The notes beneath the pieces were generated by a model, which saw nothing but the letters and a program-made list of their open reading frames with translations, was not told the DNA's origin and did no database searches. The translations under genes were made by a program, and so were the position numbers. From positions 124,001 to 188,000 of the forward strand of contig JAPVLO010000146.1 in NCBI GenBank assembly GCA_027257055.1: a stretch of DNA of 64,000 nt, read 5' to 3'. Source of the stretch: Cephalopachus bancanus. Taxonomy: Eukaryota; Chordata; Mammalia; Primates; Tarsiidae. Positions 33,576 through 46,059 of this stretch are shown one piece after another (the first letter of the stretch is position 1; the number at the start of each line of letters is the position of its first letter).

Positions 33576-34360
33576 TATTCTGATCAAACACTCTTGCAAA
33601 GGAAAGGTAACTTAGCCTCAAGTCTACCATAGCAGAGCAAAGAGAAGATGATGGATTTTCTGCTTGGTTGTCATGCTTAGGCCATTTACAAGGCACACGT
33701 TCATTCCAGGGAGCACCGTTGTGTTGCTTGTCTCTGAAATGTCTGTACTGCCCCCAGGGTGGAAATGGTCAGCTGGCCGGTGTCCACCGTCCACATGGTT
33801 CTCCCACAAACAGCCGCAGGGCCTGCAAGTATTTCCCTTTCATCCAGCATGAAGCGGTGATAAATTCCTGCAGGTAGAGTTATCATGTCTTTGTCCATGA
33901 AGATCCAGATCGCGTGTCCTCTTTATCTCTCACATCAAAGTCCCCACCGAGCCAGGTGCACCTGTCATCCCAGCTACTTGGAAGGATTGCTTGAGGCCAG
34001 GTGTTCAAATCCAGCTTGGGCAACAATAGTAAGACCTCAACCTGTTCTCCTAAAAAAAAAAAAAAAAATGTTATCTAGTATCTCATCATCCTAATGCAAA
34101 TGCTCCTCATAAAATGTCTTCATCTTTTCTTCATAATTCTGTAGCTCATATTTGCATATGGTAATTATGTCTACCCAGGAGTGGTTTTCTCTGTCTTTGT
34201 ATTTTTTCTAACTCTGGATCATTCTCAGGCTTGTCAGCAGCCAGCTTCCACAGAGCACCTCTAGCCAGCACTGCAGCTCCAGAACCACTGGGCAGCTGGG
34301 TTTGGGACAGCTGGTCATTGGAGACTGGTCCATGTACCCAGACTGTACCTTGACTGCTGA
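33576..34360 (-). pseudogene. ADI1P: ADI1 (acireductone dioxygenase) processed pseudogene
   Basis: On the minus strand, pieces of the methionine-salvage enzyme acireductone dioxygenase appear in order. A start region near 34352 has the start codon changed. Then come [13 protein letters not shown] (near 34215), a GxFDVRDKED stretch (near 33925), DMITLPAGIYHRFMLDE (near 33850-33900) and RPADHF (near 33780). The parent gene has introns, but here the blocks join without them, which marks a retrocopy. Breaks include a TAG in the LHLDDE region, frameshifts before and after GIYHRF, and an Alu monomer at 33951-34068 splitting the metal-site region. The intact enzyme is a cupin that binds Fe/Ni through His and Glu; this copy cannot make it. 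No A-tail is visible; the mariner derivative abuts its 3' side. Confidence 0.9.
33951..34068 (+). mobile_element. Alu monomer inside the ADI1 pseudogene
   Basis: GCCAGGTGCACCTGTCATCCC to a 17-base A-run, one arm only. Pseudogene sequence continues on both sides. Confidence 0.85.
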
Positions 34361-34437
34361 GGCCGGGAGCAGGGCAGGCCCAGCAAGGACTGCTCCAGGA
34401 GGGGAGGAGTTGCCCAAGAAACACTTAAAAAATCTCA

Positions 34438-34750
34438 TTGGTTGCAGTGGCTCATGCTTGTAACTCCAGCACTTTAGGAGGCTGGAGTGGGAGGATTGCT
34501 TGAGGTCAGGAGTTTAAGACCAGCTTGGGCAACACAGCCAGACTTTATCTCTACAAATAATAATAATAATAATAATGATAATCATCATCATCATCATCTA
34601 GCTGAGTTTAATGGCATGCGCCTGTAATCCCTGCTACCAAGAAGGCTGAGGTGGAAGGATTGCTTGAACCCCAGAGGTTGAGGCTATGGTGAGCTGCGAT
34701 CATGCCACTGCACTCCAGCCTGGGTGACAGAGTGAGACCCTGACTCAAAA
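34438..34750 (+). mobile_element. Alu with expanded trinucleotide linker
   Basis: TTGGTTGCAGTGGCTCATGC start, ending GACTCAAAAGAAGG. The middle A-linker carries the repeat at 34554-34598. Confidence 0.88.
34554..34598. repeat. (AAT)n(ATC)n microsatellite
   Basis: AAT units switch to ATC units within the Alu middle linker. Confidence 0.9.
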
Positions 34751-34989
34751 GAAGGAGAATGGCTATTGGTGACTATCTAGTAGTTGTGGTTGCTACAGTG
34801 TAAAAAAAATCAAGCACTACAAAAGGGCAGACAGTGAAAGTTGGGGTCCCTCCCTCCTTCCCTCCCACTCTGACTTCTAGTCTTCCTTCCTAGGGCGAGT
34901 TCAGGAGTTTTCCGTGCATATAATAGCACATAGTATATGTTCTCTCTTGGGAGGTAATGTAGTCCCAAAGGCTCAGGTGTGGACTTGGG

Positions 34990-35520
34990 TGTCAAAGTCG
35001 TCTAAATTTTAATCCTGGTTCCCCAGCAGGCTGGCTGTATGAACTTGGACAATATACGAGCCCCGGAGCTGTTGTTCTCCATATTAAAAATGGAGATAGC
35101 CGGGTGTGGTGGCTCATGCCTGTAATCCCAGCGCTTTGGGAGGCTGAGGCAAGAGGATTGCCTGAGCCCGGGGGTTCGAGACCAGCCTGGGCAACTTGGC
35201 AAGACCTTGTCTCTACAATTAATCAAAAAATTAGCTGGGCGTGGTGGCGAGTGCCTGTAGTTCCAACTACTTGGAAGGCTGAGGTGGAAGGATGACTTGA
35301 GTCCAGCAGGCTAAGGCTGTGGTGGCTGTGCACTCCAGCCTGGGCCACTGCACTCCAGCCTGGGCGACAGAGTGAGACTCCGACCCAAATAAATAAATAA
35401 ATATAAAATAAAAATGGGAGATAGCAACAGTACCTGCCTCTCTGGGATGTTGTGAGGAGAAAATGTGATCATTTATTTGGTGCTTTCATCAGTTTCTGGC
35501 ACTCAAATGTGGCTGTTATT
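34990..35520 (+). repeat. MIR split by a young Alu
   Basis: AAATTTTAATCCTGGTTCC and AACTTGGACAATATACG before the Alu, then CAGTACCTGCCTCTCTGGGATG after it, are consecutive MIR parts. Confidence 0.65.
35099..35408 (+). mobile_element. Young Alu with TSD
   Basis: TSD AAAAATGGAGATA at about 35086-35098, repeated with one extra G at 35409-35422. Internal repeat of GTGCACTCCAGCCTGGGC / CTGCACTCCAGCCTGGGC near 35327-35365. Confidence 0.92.
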
Positions 35521-35654
35521 ACAATTATACTTGTATCAGTTTAAAAAGATGGAGTGCTTATTTATGTTTCAATAACAGCATTGATTTTATCCATCTCAAC
35601 TTTATGGTCTCCTTGGCATTTTTGCTTGGGAGTGATCCATTATTTTTGTAGGGG

Positions 35655-35845
35655 AAACAGCTGGGTTCCAGAGTTAGAAGACCTGAATTTGAAACCGGGT
35701 TCTAATGCGAATTATTATTTGAATTAATCATTCAAGTGCTAATGTAAGCCTGAATTTCCTAACTTATGAAATGGGAATCATAACATGCCTTCCCCAGGGT
35801 TGCGATGAAGATTTAACAAGACCACGTAGGTGATGTGTTATAACT
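35655..35845 (+). repeat. MIR fragment
   Basis: AGAGTTAGAAGACCTGAATTTG to CCAGGGTTGCGATGAAG in MIR order. Confidence 0.65.
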
Positions 35846-36159
35846 AGTAAATGGGTTCTGTATCTAATCTGAGAATCACCGAATCAGGAAGAATTTCAGA
35901 GGTCATGGTACAGACAACAGAATGGGAGCACCTGGGGGGGGGAGGCAGGTCACCAGTAGCCACCTGTGCAGGTGACTCAAGAATACACATGGGATTGATT
36001 CTTTTCTGTCTCCCTCCACTGGCCAGGCCCAGTGAGCACCTTTCCACACCAGGAGTACTACTGTGGCCTCTCATGTGGTGTCCCTGCTTCAGATGACGCC
36101 TCTCAACAAAGGTATTCCCATAACTGTGAGAGTTGTCTTTTATTTATTTATTTACTTTT
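35846..36159. other. No recognised feature
   Basis: Unique-looking sequence. Confidence 0.3.
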
Positions 36160-36473
36160 AAAGTTTTATTATCTATTTATTTTTTGAATAGGGGCTCACT
36201 CTGTCACCCAGGCTGGAGTGCAGTGACACCATCACAGCTCACCGTAGCTTCAACCTCCTGAACTCTGGTGTTCCTTCTACCTCAGTCTCCCAAGTAGCTG
36301 GGACTATAGGCATGTATCAGCATGTATGGCTAATTTTTAAATTTTTATTTATTTATTTTTTGTAGAGACAGAGTCTCGCTGTGTTGCTCAGGCTGGTCTC
36401 AAACTCCTGGGTTCAAGTGATCCTCCCACTTTGGCCTCCTAAAGTGCTTACAGGAGTACACCACTGTGCCAGG
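36160..36473 (-). mobile_element. Alu, older dimer
   Basis: AATAGGGGCTCACTCTGTC to ACTGTGCCAGGCCC; linker expanded with ATTT units. Confidence 0.86.
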
Positions 36474-36504
36474 CCCAGAATCGTCTGTTTAAAAAAAAAA
36501 AAAA

Positions 36505-36620
36505 AAAGCAAAATATCTGATGCTGTGTATGTGACTCCCCTGCTCAAAAACATTTCACGGACTTTCATCTTCAGTAATATGGTGAGAGAGCTTATGGACT
36601 GGCCTTCCGTGGTGCAATAT
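36505..36620 (-). repeat. L2-like fragment
   Basis: GTATGTGACTCCCCTGCTC then AAAAACATTTCACGG fits reverse L2. Confidence 0.4.
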
Positions 36621-37265
36621 ATACTCAAAATCTTCAAGGTATCAAAGACCTGGCAGGGTAATATCCACAAAATGAAGCTTGGGCCATATCTGGCTTCTGG
36701 ACTACAAGTAGGTTGGGGGGAAGAAGTGGATGGTGGTTAGTGTTCCCCAAAAGCCCTACATTTATGTTTATTACTGTTGCACTGTTTGAATATTGAATCT
36801 TGGAGACATTCCCAAGCCCCTGGCTCCACGCCTACAACTTAAGGAGGTTTCTTCTAAACAGGTGAGTTACACAAGTGAGAGTTACAGCATTTCTGCCTTG
36901 TAAGTGTTTTTTAATTCTCTAGCTTTCTCTTCTCTTCCATGGCTTCTGAGTCATTTCTGGTTTTCAGGCAAACTGTCCAACACCTCATAGCTCCAAATTC
37001 CTCTTCATTTTGCACACATCTGGTGTGTAGGGCACATCCGTCCCCTGGCAGTGTTCACTTCTAAGGGGCTTTAGAGTAGAGATGAGGGATGTCCAGATCG
37101 GCAGTATGTGTGTTGATCAAAGGGGCTCCAGGCTTTTAAGGTGGGGACATTCAATGTTTCCGTATCTCTGTACTCCAGTTTAACAGAGGAAGTGAGATGT
37201 TCCTGGAAAAAATGAAAGGGCATATCTGAGACGAAAACAGTGAAGGTCTGGAAGGTAAAAGTGTG
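36621..37265. other. No recognised feature
   Basis: Unique-looking sequence. Confidence 0.3.
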
Positions 37266-37431
37266 CAGTTTAGATATTAAGAGCATGAACTTCAGGATAA
37301 CAGAGGTCTAGACTGAATTCTGGCTTTGCCGCTGTGTGCCTGTGTGACTTTGCCAAATTGTTTAAGCCTCACTTCCTTCATCTTCAAACTAGGAATACTG
37401 TCAGATTGAGCCATATGAAATTGCTTTTGTG

Positions 37432-37739
37432 GGCTGGGCTCGGTGGCTCAGCCTGTAATCCTGCGCTTTGGGAGACCGAGGTGAGTGGATTGCCTGAGCC
37501 CACGGGTTCGAGACCCGCCTGGGCAACTTGGCGAGCCCTCATCTCTACAATAAAAAAAAAAAAAAAAAAAAATTAGCCGGGCATGGTAGCACACGCCTGT
37601 AATTCCGGATACTTGGAAGGCTGAGGCGGAAGGATCGCCGGAGCCCAGCAGGTTGAGGCTGCAGTGGCTAGGAGCGGCCATTGCAGCACTCCAGTCTGGG
37701 CGACAGAGTGAGACTTCAACTCAAAAAAAAAAAAAAAAA
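37432..37739 (+). mobile_element. Young Alu with 15-base TSD
   Basis: TSD GAAATTGCTTTTGTG at 37417-37431 and 37740-37754, exact. A second A-run of 20 bases fills the linker. Confidence 0.96.
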
Positions 37740-37827
37740 GAAATTGCTTTTGTGTAACTGTTGTCAAACTATTGCCAAATATTGTCAATTTCATATGGGC
37801 ACAACCTAATAATGGTGCCTACCTTCT

Positions 37828-38120
37828 TTTTTTTTTTTTTTTTTTGAGTTGGAGTCTCACTCTGTCACCCAGACTGGAGTGCAGTGGCCACTCCTGGCCA
37901 CCACAGCCTCGACCTGCTGGGCTCCAGTGATCTTTCCGCCTCAGCCTTCCAAGTAGCTGGAACTACAGGCGTGCACTACCACGCCCGGCTAATTTTTTGA
38001 TTTATTGTAGAGATGAGGTCTCGCCTGCCCAGGCGGGTCTTGAACCCGCAGGCTCAGGCAATCCACTCACCTCAGCCTCCCAAAGGCACGGGATTACAGG
38101 CTGAGCCACCGAGCCCAGCT
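37828..38120 (-). mobile_element. Young Alu with 14-base TSD
   Basis: TSD GGTGCCTACCTTCT at 37814-37827 and 38121-38134, exact. Opposite orientation to its neighbour 88 bases away. Confidence 0.96.
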
Positions 38121-38180
38121 GGTGCCTACCTTCTAGGGCTGATGAGGATGAGATGAGATCATTTATGTAAAGGACAAAAC

Positions 38181-38440
38181 AAGCTGGGTGTGATGGAGTA
38201 CGCCTGTAGCCCCAGCTACTGGAGAGGCCCAGACAGGAAGATCACTTGTCCAGCCTGGGCAACATAGCAAAACCCCATCCTGGCATGGTGGTATGCACCT
38301 GTAGTCCCAGCTGCTTTGGAGGCTGAGGCAGAAGGACTGCCTAAGTCCAGGAGTTTGAGACTGTGGTGAGTTGTGATGTTGCTATTGCACTCCATCCTGG
38401 GCAACATAGTGAGACCTCTTCTCTTTAAAAAAAGGGGGGG
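38181..38440 (+). mobile_element. Rearranged older Alu
   Basis: Starts with right-arm-type GCCTGTAGCCCCAGCTACT, then left-type and right-type pieces out of usual proportion; ends in an A-run. Confidence 0.7.
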
Positions 38441-38469
38441 TGGGGATAGGACACTTTTTAAGGAGTACT

Positions 38470-38960
38470 TGAGTAGAGAACCAAGGCAAGTGGGGGAGGG
38501 AGTCAAGTAGAAGGAAGAGTGATTGCAAAGTCTCTGAGACAGCGGAGTGCTTGGCAGTTTTTCTGGACAGCAAGGAGACCACTGTGGCTGGACCTGTGAG
38601 GCAGGGAGGGGGCCCAGGGCTAGACCACACGGGGTCGTGTGGACCATTGTGGCAGGGTGGTGTAACTCAGTGATGAGAACAAAATCTAGTGTTTATTGTG
38701 AAAGATGTTCTGGACGTTTATGTGGCAGAGTAAGTGCTCACTAGAGTCAAAGGAGCATCGGTGTAGATGGTCTGTGGACGAGGGAGACACCGAGAAGAAG
38801 GAGCAGTAACTCTGAATGAAAGTACCAGGCAGCACCACCAGGGGCTTTCAGGAGGAAGAGCTGCGTGCGGTGTTCCTAGATGCTGTCAGGAAGCATCCTT
38901 GGGCCCCTATGGCCTAGGGTCCAGGACGAAGAACTGTCTCACGGTGCTTGGTTCATGCGC
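38470..38960 (+). repeat. L2-like fragment
   Basis: GACCACTGTGGCTGGACC, GGGGTCGTGTGGACCATTG fit the L2 phrase about ...GCTGGAGC...GTAGGGCCTTG.... Diverged; right limit uncertain. Confidence 0.45.
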
Positions 38961-39039
38961 GCTGAGGTGGACCAAGATGGTACTCACAGGCAACGTAAAG
39001 GTGGTAAATTTAGCATCGTTAGCCATTAGGCACACAGGC

Positions 39040-39210
39040 TCTGGACTCAGGCCTGCTGCTTCCTAGTTCTCTGACAACGGGCAGGCTCCATAACCACTTA
39101 GAGCCTTCATGTCCACTTCTGTAAGATGAGAGTAATGATATCACCTACCCTATGGAGTTGTGTGAGGAGTAAATGGTATAACCCAGTCAGAGCCCCTAGG
39201 ATATGCTCAG
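39040..39210 (+). repeat. MIR fragment
   Basis: CTCTGGACTCAGGCCTGC to GTGAGGAGTAAATGG in MIR order. Confidence 0.65.
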
Positions 39211-39550
39211 TCACTGGTGTTCTTCCTGGATCGATGGTGTGGGATGTTGGCAAAGCATCTCCAAAGATGTTTTGAGCCTATTAACTACTGCCGATTTTCC
39301 GGGACGGTGGTGAGGCATAGAATCTGCATCAGGAGACCTGAAGGAAATTCCCAAATCTGCTGCCACCCATCCACCTGCCTGATTTCTAAGTTCTTACCTC
39401 TTCCTGAGTTTTTCATGGCCATGCTCTTCCTGCCTGTCCTGTTGCGGAGATCTCAGATCTGTTGCCATAAGAAAGGTGAGTGCAAGGCATGGGAGGTGAA
39501 GCTGGTGGGGCAGGAAGAGGATGGAGTTTGTGCAAATGGTCTGGACACCT
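39211..39550. other. No recognised feature
   Basis: Unique-looking sequence inside a 183-codon + frame (39217-39768). The frame continues into the MER5-like repeat, so it is not a gene as it stands. A real exon here cannot be excluded. Confidence 0.3.
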
Positions 39551-39554
39551 ACAT

Positions 39555-39775
39555 CAGTATTTCTCAACTGGGGACAGTTCCCCACCCACTGAGCAGACAT
39601 TTGGCCGTGTCTGGAGACATTTTTGGTGGTCACAGTGTGTGGGGGGGAAGGATGTTGCTGGTACCAAGTGGGCAAAGACCAGGGAGACTGCTACACATCC
39701 TGCCATGCACAGGACATTCCCACCACCAGGACTCACCCCATCTAAAACATCAGCAGTATCAAGATTGAGAAACCC
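39555..39775 (+). repeat. hAT-Charlie MER5-like MITE
   Basis: ATTTCTCAACTGGGGACAG, GTCTGGAGACATTTTTGGTGG, GATTGAGAAACCCT. Sister of 28922-29145. Confidence 0.75.
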
Positions 39776-39811
39776 TAATCTAGACTGGAGCAGAGTTTCA
39801 TTTAAAATGTT

Positions 39812-40118
39812 AATGAAGACTAGGCACAGTGGCTCATGCCTGTAATCCTAGCATTTTGAGAGGCTGAGGTGGGAGGATCGTTTGAGCCCAGGAGTTCAAG
39901 ACAAGCCTGGGCAATGTAGCAAGACCTTGTCTCTACAAAAATAGTTTAAAAAATCATCCAGGCATGGTGGCACGCACCTGTAGTCCCAGCTACTTGGGAG
40001 GCTGAGGCAGAAGGATTGCCTGAGCCCAGGAGTTCGAGGCTATGGTGAGCTGTGATGTTGCTACTGCACTCCATCCTGGGCAACATAGTAAGATCTCCTC
40101 TTTTAAAAAAAAAAAAAA
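39812..40118 (+). mobile_element. Alu, older dimer
   Basis: ACTAGGCACAGTGGCTCATGC to A-tail. ATGTTAATG and ATGCTAATG at the two sides may be a diverged TSD. Confidence 0.87.
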
Positions 40119-40317
40119 GATGCTAATGGCTGAGCAATTCCTAACTTTTATGTTTTCTGCCCTTGTTTCACTTGGGAAGGGTTCTGAGATTTTTTGCTAA
40201 GGATAATGGGAATGAATGATGATAAGTTTGCAAGATACTTGAGATATAGCAAGAAGGAGAATGAAGAGGCTAAACATAAAGACTGTGGAGCTGAAAAGAA
40301 TCTAGTTGAAATCCTGG

Positions 40318-40590
40318 GCCAGGTGTGGTGGTTCATAATCCCAGCACTTTGGGAGGCCAAGACAAAAGGATTGCCTGAGCCTGAGGGTTCAAGACCAGCC
40401 TGGGAACATGGTGAGACCTCGTCTCTACAATGATTCAAAAAATTAGCTGGGCATGGTAGCATGCGCCTGTAGTTCTGGCTACTTGGAAGACTGAGGCAGA
40501 AGGATTGCCTGAGCCCAGCAGGTCGAGGCTGTGGTGGCCAGGAGTGTGCCACTGCACTCTAGCCTGGGCAACAGAGTGAGACTCCAACTC
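40318..40590 (+). mobile_element. Alu, intermediate age
   Basis: GCCAGGTGTGGTGGTTCATAATC to ACTCCAACTCAAAG. The tail has become a GA repeat. Confidence 0.87.
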
Positions 40591-40594
40591 AAAG

Positions 40595-40637
<43 letters not shown>

Positions 40638-40684
40638 GAGAGAGAGAGAGAGAAAGAAAGAAAGAAATCAATCAATCAATCAAT
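40591..40684. repeat. (GA)n with AAAG and AATC ends
   Basis: Long GA run (40600-40655) followed by GAAA and AATC units, grown from an Alu tail. Confidence 0.95.
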
Positions 40685-41291
40685 CCTGGCCCACCAAGTA
40701 AGTTCTCAAAGGCCTGCAAAATGGGGCAATAATGGCCGCTTCCCAAGCTGTTACAAGGACCACAAATCTGTATGAAGTACAGTGCCTGGCATAGACTAAG
40801 TGTGCCATCAATGGTGGTGATGGTTTTGATTGTACCAAAACTCAGATTCACAGAGCTTACCACTTCCCTAGCCTCTAAATTTCAGCTGCATTTTGCAAAT
40901 TCTAATTTCAGGAAAAATAGGTTTTAACTGGTTTTTGTACAGGTTTTGGAGACCCAGGCAATGTATAACAGATACCAGACCTACATAGATTTTACAGAAT
41001 AGGCTTTCTGGGGGAGCATTGTCTAACTGAAATATCTATATTCTCTGGTGGTCTTTCTTTTAAATAATTTATTGTGGTGGTTGTTCTTATTGTTCAGTTG
41101 GGAAACCCTCGTGCTCTTGGTTGGCTATCTTGATCTACAGGGAATTTAAGAGAGGGCCAAGCTGAGGTAAAGGTTATTGGGTATCTAGACAAAATTATTG
41201 TCTCCAGATGCAATTTAAGTCCCCAGGGTAGTGTAATAATACCTTTTGTCCCTTTCCTGAGGTTAGTATCTGGTTATCGGAAAGCTGGAGG
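40685..41291. other. No recognised feature
   Basis: Unique-looking sequence; TGCCTGGCATAGACTAAGTG near 40783 may be the tail of an ancient SINE. Confidence 0.3.
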
Positions 41292-42930
<1,639 letters not shown>

Positions 42931-43162
42931 TCAGCAGGCAGTTGTATGTAGAAACCTAGACAGTGGGAGAAGCTGAACCCCTAGACTGGGAGAGGTCAGT
43001 GTGAAGGTGGCAGGGAGGCCTTGTATGGGTGAATAGTCCTGAATCCAGACGTTCAGACTGACAGGGCCTCTGATGGCCCCTGGTAAACCAATAAGAATAC
43101 AGCCCAAAGTGGAAGAGGACCCAGAAAGAGCTAGAAAGGTGGGGAGAGGGAAACAGGGAAAA

Positions 43163-43327
43163 GGTGTCTGTGTTTTTGTTTTTTAGTTAGAGTCTGCCAC
43201 TGGAGTGCAGTGGCATAGATCACAGCTCAGCACAGCCTCGACCTCCTGGGCTCAGGCAATCCTCCTGCCTCAACCCTGAGTAGCTGGGACTACAGGCGTG
43301 CACTACCATGCTGGACTAATTTTCTGA

Positions 43328-43375
<48 letters not shown>

Positions 43376-43486
43376 ACAAGGTCTCACTGTGTTGCCTAGG
43401 TAGGTCTCAAACTCCTGGGCTCAAGCAATCCTCCTGCCTCGGCCTCCCAAAGTGCTGGGATTACAGGTGTGAGCTACTGCACCTGG
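43163..43486 (-). mobile_element. Alu with TG-expanded linker
   Basis: TTAGTTAGAGTCTGCCACTGG start with a short deletion, ending GCACCTGGCC. TG repeat at 43330-43373 sits in the middle linker. Confidence 0.87.
43330..43373. repeat. (TG)n microsatellite
   Basis: About 21 units inside an Alu. Confidence 0.95.
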
Positions 43487-43975
43487 CCTGGGGAAGAGTG
43501 TTTTCTAGCAACCAAGAGAAATGGGAGTTTTGTAGAGAGAGTGAATAGCAGAATGGATCAGGTAGGACAGAGGGTGTTCATAACCATGAGGTTGGTGGTG
43601 TCCATGGTGTCCAGTTTCCCTAGACTGCTGTGGTTGGAGACCAGATGGGAGCGGTGGGGTGGTGGGGAGGGGAAGGCAGGTGCCAGGGGTGGGAGGGAGA
43701 ATGTGAGTGGCAGCTGCTCTCTGAGAAGGTTCACTTTGAAAGGGGACCTATGACGTGCACTGGAAGCAGAGTCAAAGTTATTTTTCCTTGTATTGTTCTT
43801 CTAAAATAACTGAGTCTTGCCTATGGGTGTAGGCCCACGGAACGAAGCCAGGACAGATGGGGGGAGAAAGTTTCAGGAAAGAAAATGGCAGCAATGGAGC
43901 AAGGATCCTGACTGGCCAAGTGAGGTGGGATGGAATAGAGAGCCCACAGATGCCGGGCGCTTGGGTCTGTCTTGG
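43487..43975. other. No recognised feature
   Basis: Purine-rich unique-looking sequence leading into a G-rich minisatellite. Confidence 0.3.
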
Positions 43976-43977
43976 CC

Positions 43978-44268
43978 TGGAGGAGGGGGTCCTGGGGCAG
44001 GGGGGACATCCAAGAATGGGGTCCTGGGGTGGGGGGTCCGGGGTGAAGGCGAATCCTGGGGTGGAGGGGGGGTCCTGGGGCGGGGGGGTCTCAGGAAGAA
44101 GAGTCCTGGGGGAAGGGGGCCCCTGGGGTGGAAGAGGGGGTCCTGGTGGATAAGGAGTCCAGGGAGGGAGGAGGGGGTCCTGGAGAAGGAAGAGGATCCC
44201 AGGGAGGAAGGGGGTCCCAGGAGAGGGGATCCCGGGATGGCGGAGGGGGTCCTGGGGAGGCCAGGGTC
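43978..44268 (+). repeat. G-rich minisatellite, unit near GGGGTCCTGGG
   Basis: GGGGGTCCTGGGG-type units recur about 12 times with spacers of varied length (20-35 bases). Many GGG runs on the + strand give strong G-quadruplex potential. A 174-codon frame (43817-44341) runs through it with Gly-rich translation, but this follows from the repeat, not from a gene. Confidence 0.85.
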
Positions 44269-44825
44269 ATGGGTCTCGCAGGAGGAGGCAGGAAGTGAAG
44301 ACAGGAGCCGGTTTGCTCATTGGCACAGAGATGGTGGTTGAGGTGATCGTGTCCAGTGGGCTCTCTCTTCCCCAGGAGGTGGGGAGTGTGGTCTCTTGCT
44401 GAAGGGAAAGGGTGACTTGCTGCAGGGAACAGGGCAAGGCGACAGGACTGAGCAAGCATTAAGGAGGCCCAGCTGTTACTGGAGACCACCTTTGCAGCAG
44501 GACCGGGGGTCTCACCTGGGTGTTCTCTCCAGCAGTCAGACTACCACGGACACCTCATCCCACCAAGCATTCCTCCTTCCCAGCCTCCCGGGTCCCAGCC
44601 CCTACCTCCCTACTCAACAGGAAACTCCCAGCCTGAGCAGAGTATGTGTGCAGGCGCATGTGAGTGCATGTGTGTAATAAAAGCCCTGTCGATATTCCAC
44701 CGTGGCTTAAATGAGTTCATTCTCATTTGAAAGTTCTCATCTTGTTGACCCAAAACCCGCTTCCCCAACAGTCTGTTTTGGGGCCTCAATGACCTCCGTG
44801 AGGTTGTCCTAATTCTACCTTCCAA
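44269..44825. other. No recognised feature; possible poly(A) signal
   Basis: Unique-looking sequence. GTGTAATAAAAGCCC near 44670 contains a canonical AATAAA. A transcript end is possible but unsupported by any exon. Confidence 0.3.
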
Positions 44826-45330
44826 AGTCAGACCAACTTAACTTTGAATCCTATTTCTGCCCCTCACTACCTGTATGTCCTTGGGTGAGCTTTTCCTACC
44901 TGTTTTCTACCTCAGCTTCCTCAATTTTAAAATCAGAATAAGCCGGGCTCGGTGGCTCAGCCTGTAATCCCGCGCCTTTGGGAGGCTGAGGTGAGTGGAT
45001 TGCCTGAGCCCGCGGGTTTGAGACCCGCCTGGGCAGGTGAGACCTCATCTCTACAATAAATAAAAAAAAAATCAGCCGGGCGTGGTAGTGCGTGCCTGTA
45101 GTTCCAGCTACTTGGAAGGCTGAGGCGGAAGGATTGCCAGAGACCAGCAGGTCGAGGCTGTGGTGGCCGGGAGCAGCCACTGCACTCCAGTCTGGGTGAC
45201 AGAGTGAGACTCCAACTCAAAAAAAAAAAAAAAAAAAATCAGAATAAGACTGCCTTTGGAGACTGTGGAGGGATTAGGTGAGAAGGCATTCAGAACCTTC
45301 TTCACGGTGTCAGGCCTATAGTGTGAGAGC
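44826..45330 (+). repeat. MIR split by a young Alu
   Basis: TTTGAATCCTATTTCTGCCC and CCTCAGCTTCCTCAATTTT before, GGGATTAGGTGAGAAGGC after the Alu. Confidence 0.65.
44943..45234 (+). mobile_element. Young Alu with TSD
   Basis: TSD AAAATCAGAATAAG at 44929-44942 and 45235-45248, exact. Confidence 0.96.
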
Positions 45331-45355
45331 AATAACGATCACCATAAACCAGAAG

Positions 45356-45495
45356 GTTTATGTGATGGCTCACGCCTGTAATCCTGGGGCACTTTGGGAG
45401 GCCAAATTGGTGGGAGGACTGTTTGACACCAGGAGATCAAGACCAGCCTGGGCAACACAGCAAGACTTCGTCTCTACAAAAAATAAAAAGTAATT
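45356..45495 (+). mobile_element. Alu left monomer
   Basis: TGTGATGGCTCACGCCTG to CTCTACAAAAAATAAAAAG; no right arm. Confidence 0.8.
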
Positions 45496-46055
45496 TTAAA
45501 AAAATGATCATCATAATGACAAAATATCATACCTTATATTCATCTTATTCATGCTAACAATAACTATGGTCACAGCTCCTTAATATTTGAAGTCAGCTAT
45601 GTTGCCCTAAGACTCTTTTTCCAGTTGAAAGACTCTCCGTTCTTTTAACAATTTCTGCGAGGACAGGTTTTAAACTGCAGCTCTGCCAGCGGGTAGTGAG
45701 GACCACATCCCTGGAGGAATTCACGCAGAACATGGAGGGTCGCCTGGCAGGGACTTGAACTTCCAACTGAGGCTTGAGCTGGAAGACCCCTGACTCCTTC
45801 CCACCCCAGTGTCTTTCCAACCTCCTGACTTCAAAACAAGGTCAGAAAATAAAGTGTGGAATAAATGCTACTCAGTATCATAATATGATCATTGTCAAGG
45901 CCCGGGTGTTAATCGGAACACCTGTCTTCTAAACTCTAAAATTCACGGAGTGGGTCTTATTCATTTATGGAAACTCAGCAGCATCATGCTTGATCCCAGG
46001 GCTGGGAAGGTGTGTCAAGTGTTCCTTTTCTTGATAAAAGTGATGGCAACATGGC
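45496..46055. other. No recognised feature
   Basis: Unique-looking sequence. Confidence 0.3.
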
Positions 46056-46059
46056 TGTG

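Larger units (their letters stand above)
37270..38165 (+). repeat. MIR split by two young Alus
   Basis: GAATTCTGGCTTTGCCGCTG and CCTCACTTCCTTCATCTTC lie before, and TGGTGCCTACCTTCTAGGGC after, two young Alus (37432-37739 and 37828-38120). Confidence 0.65.

Noticed and set aside
39217..39768. 183-codon + frame
   Set aside because: Its second half lies in a MER5-like hAT repeat, so it is not a gene as it stands.
43817..44341. 174-codon Gly-rich frame
   Set aside because: It is the translation of a G-rich minisatellite; unit length varies, and no conserved protein motif is seen.
44665..44685. AATAAA as a true transcript end
   Set aside because: No upstream exon or downstream GU-rich element was convincing; kept only as a remark.
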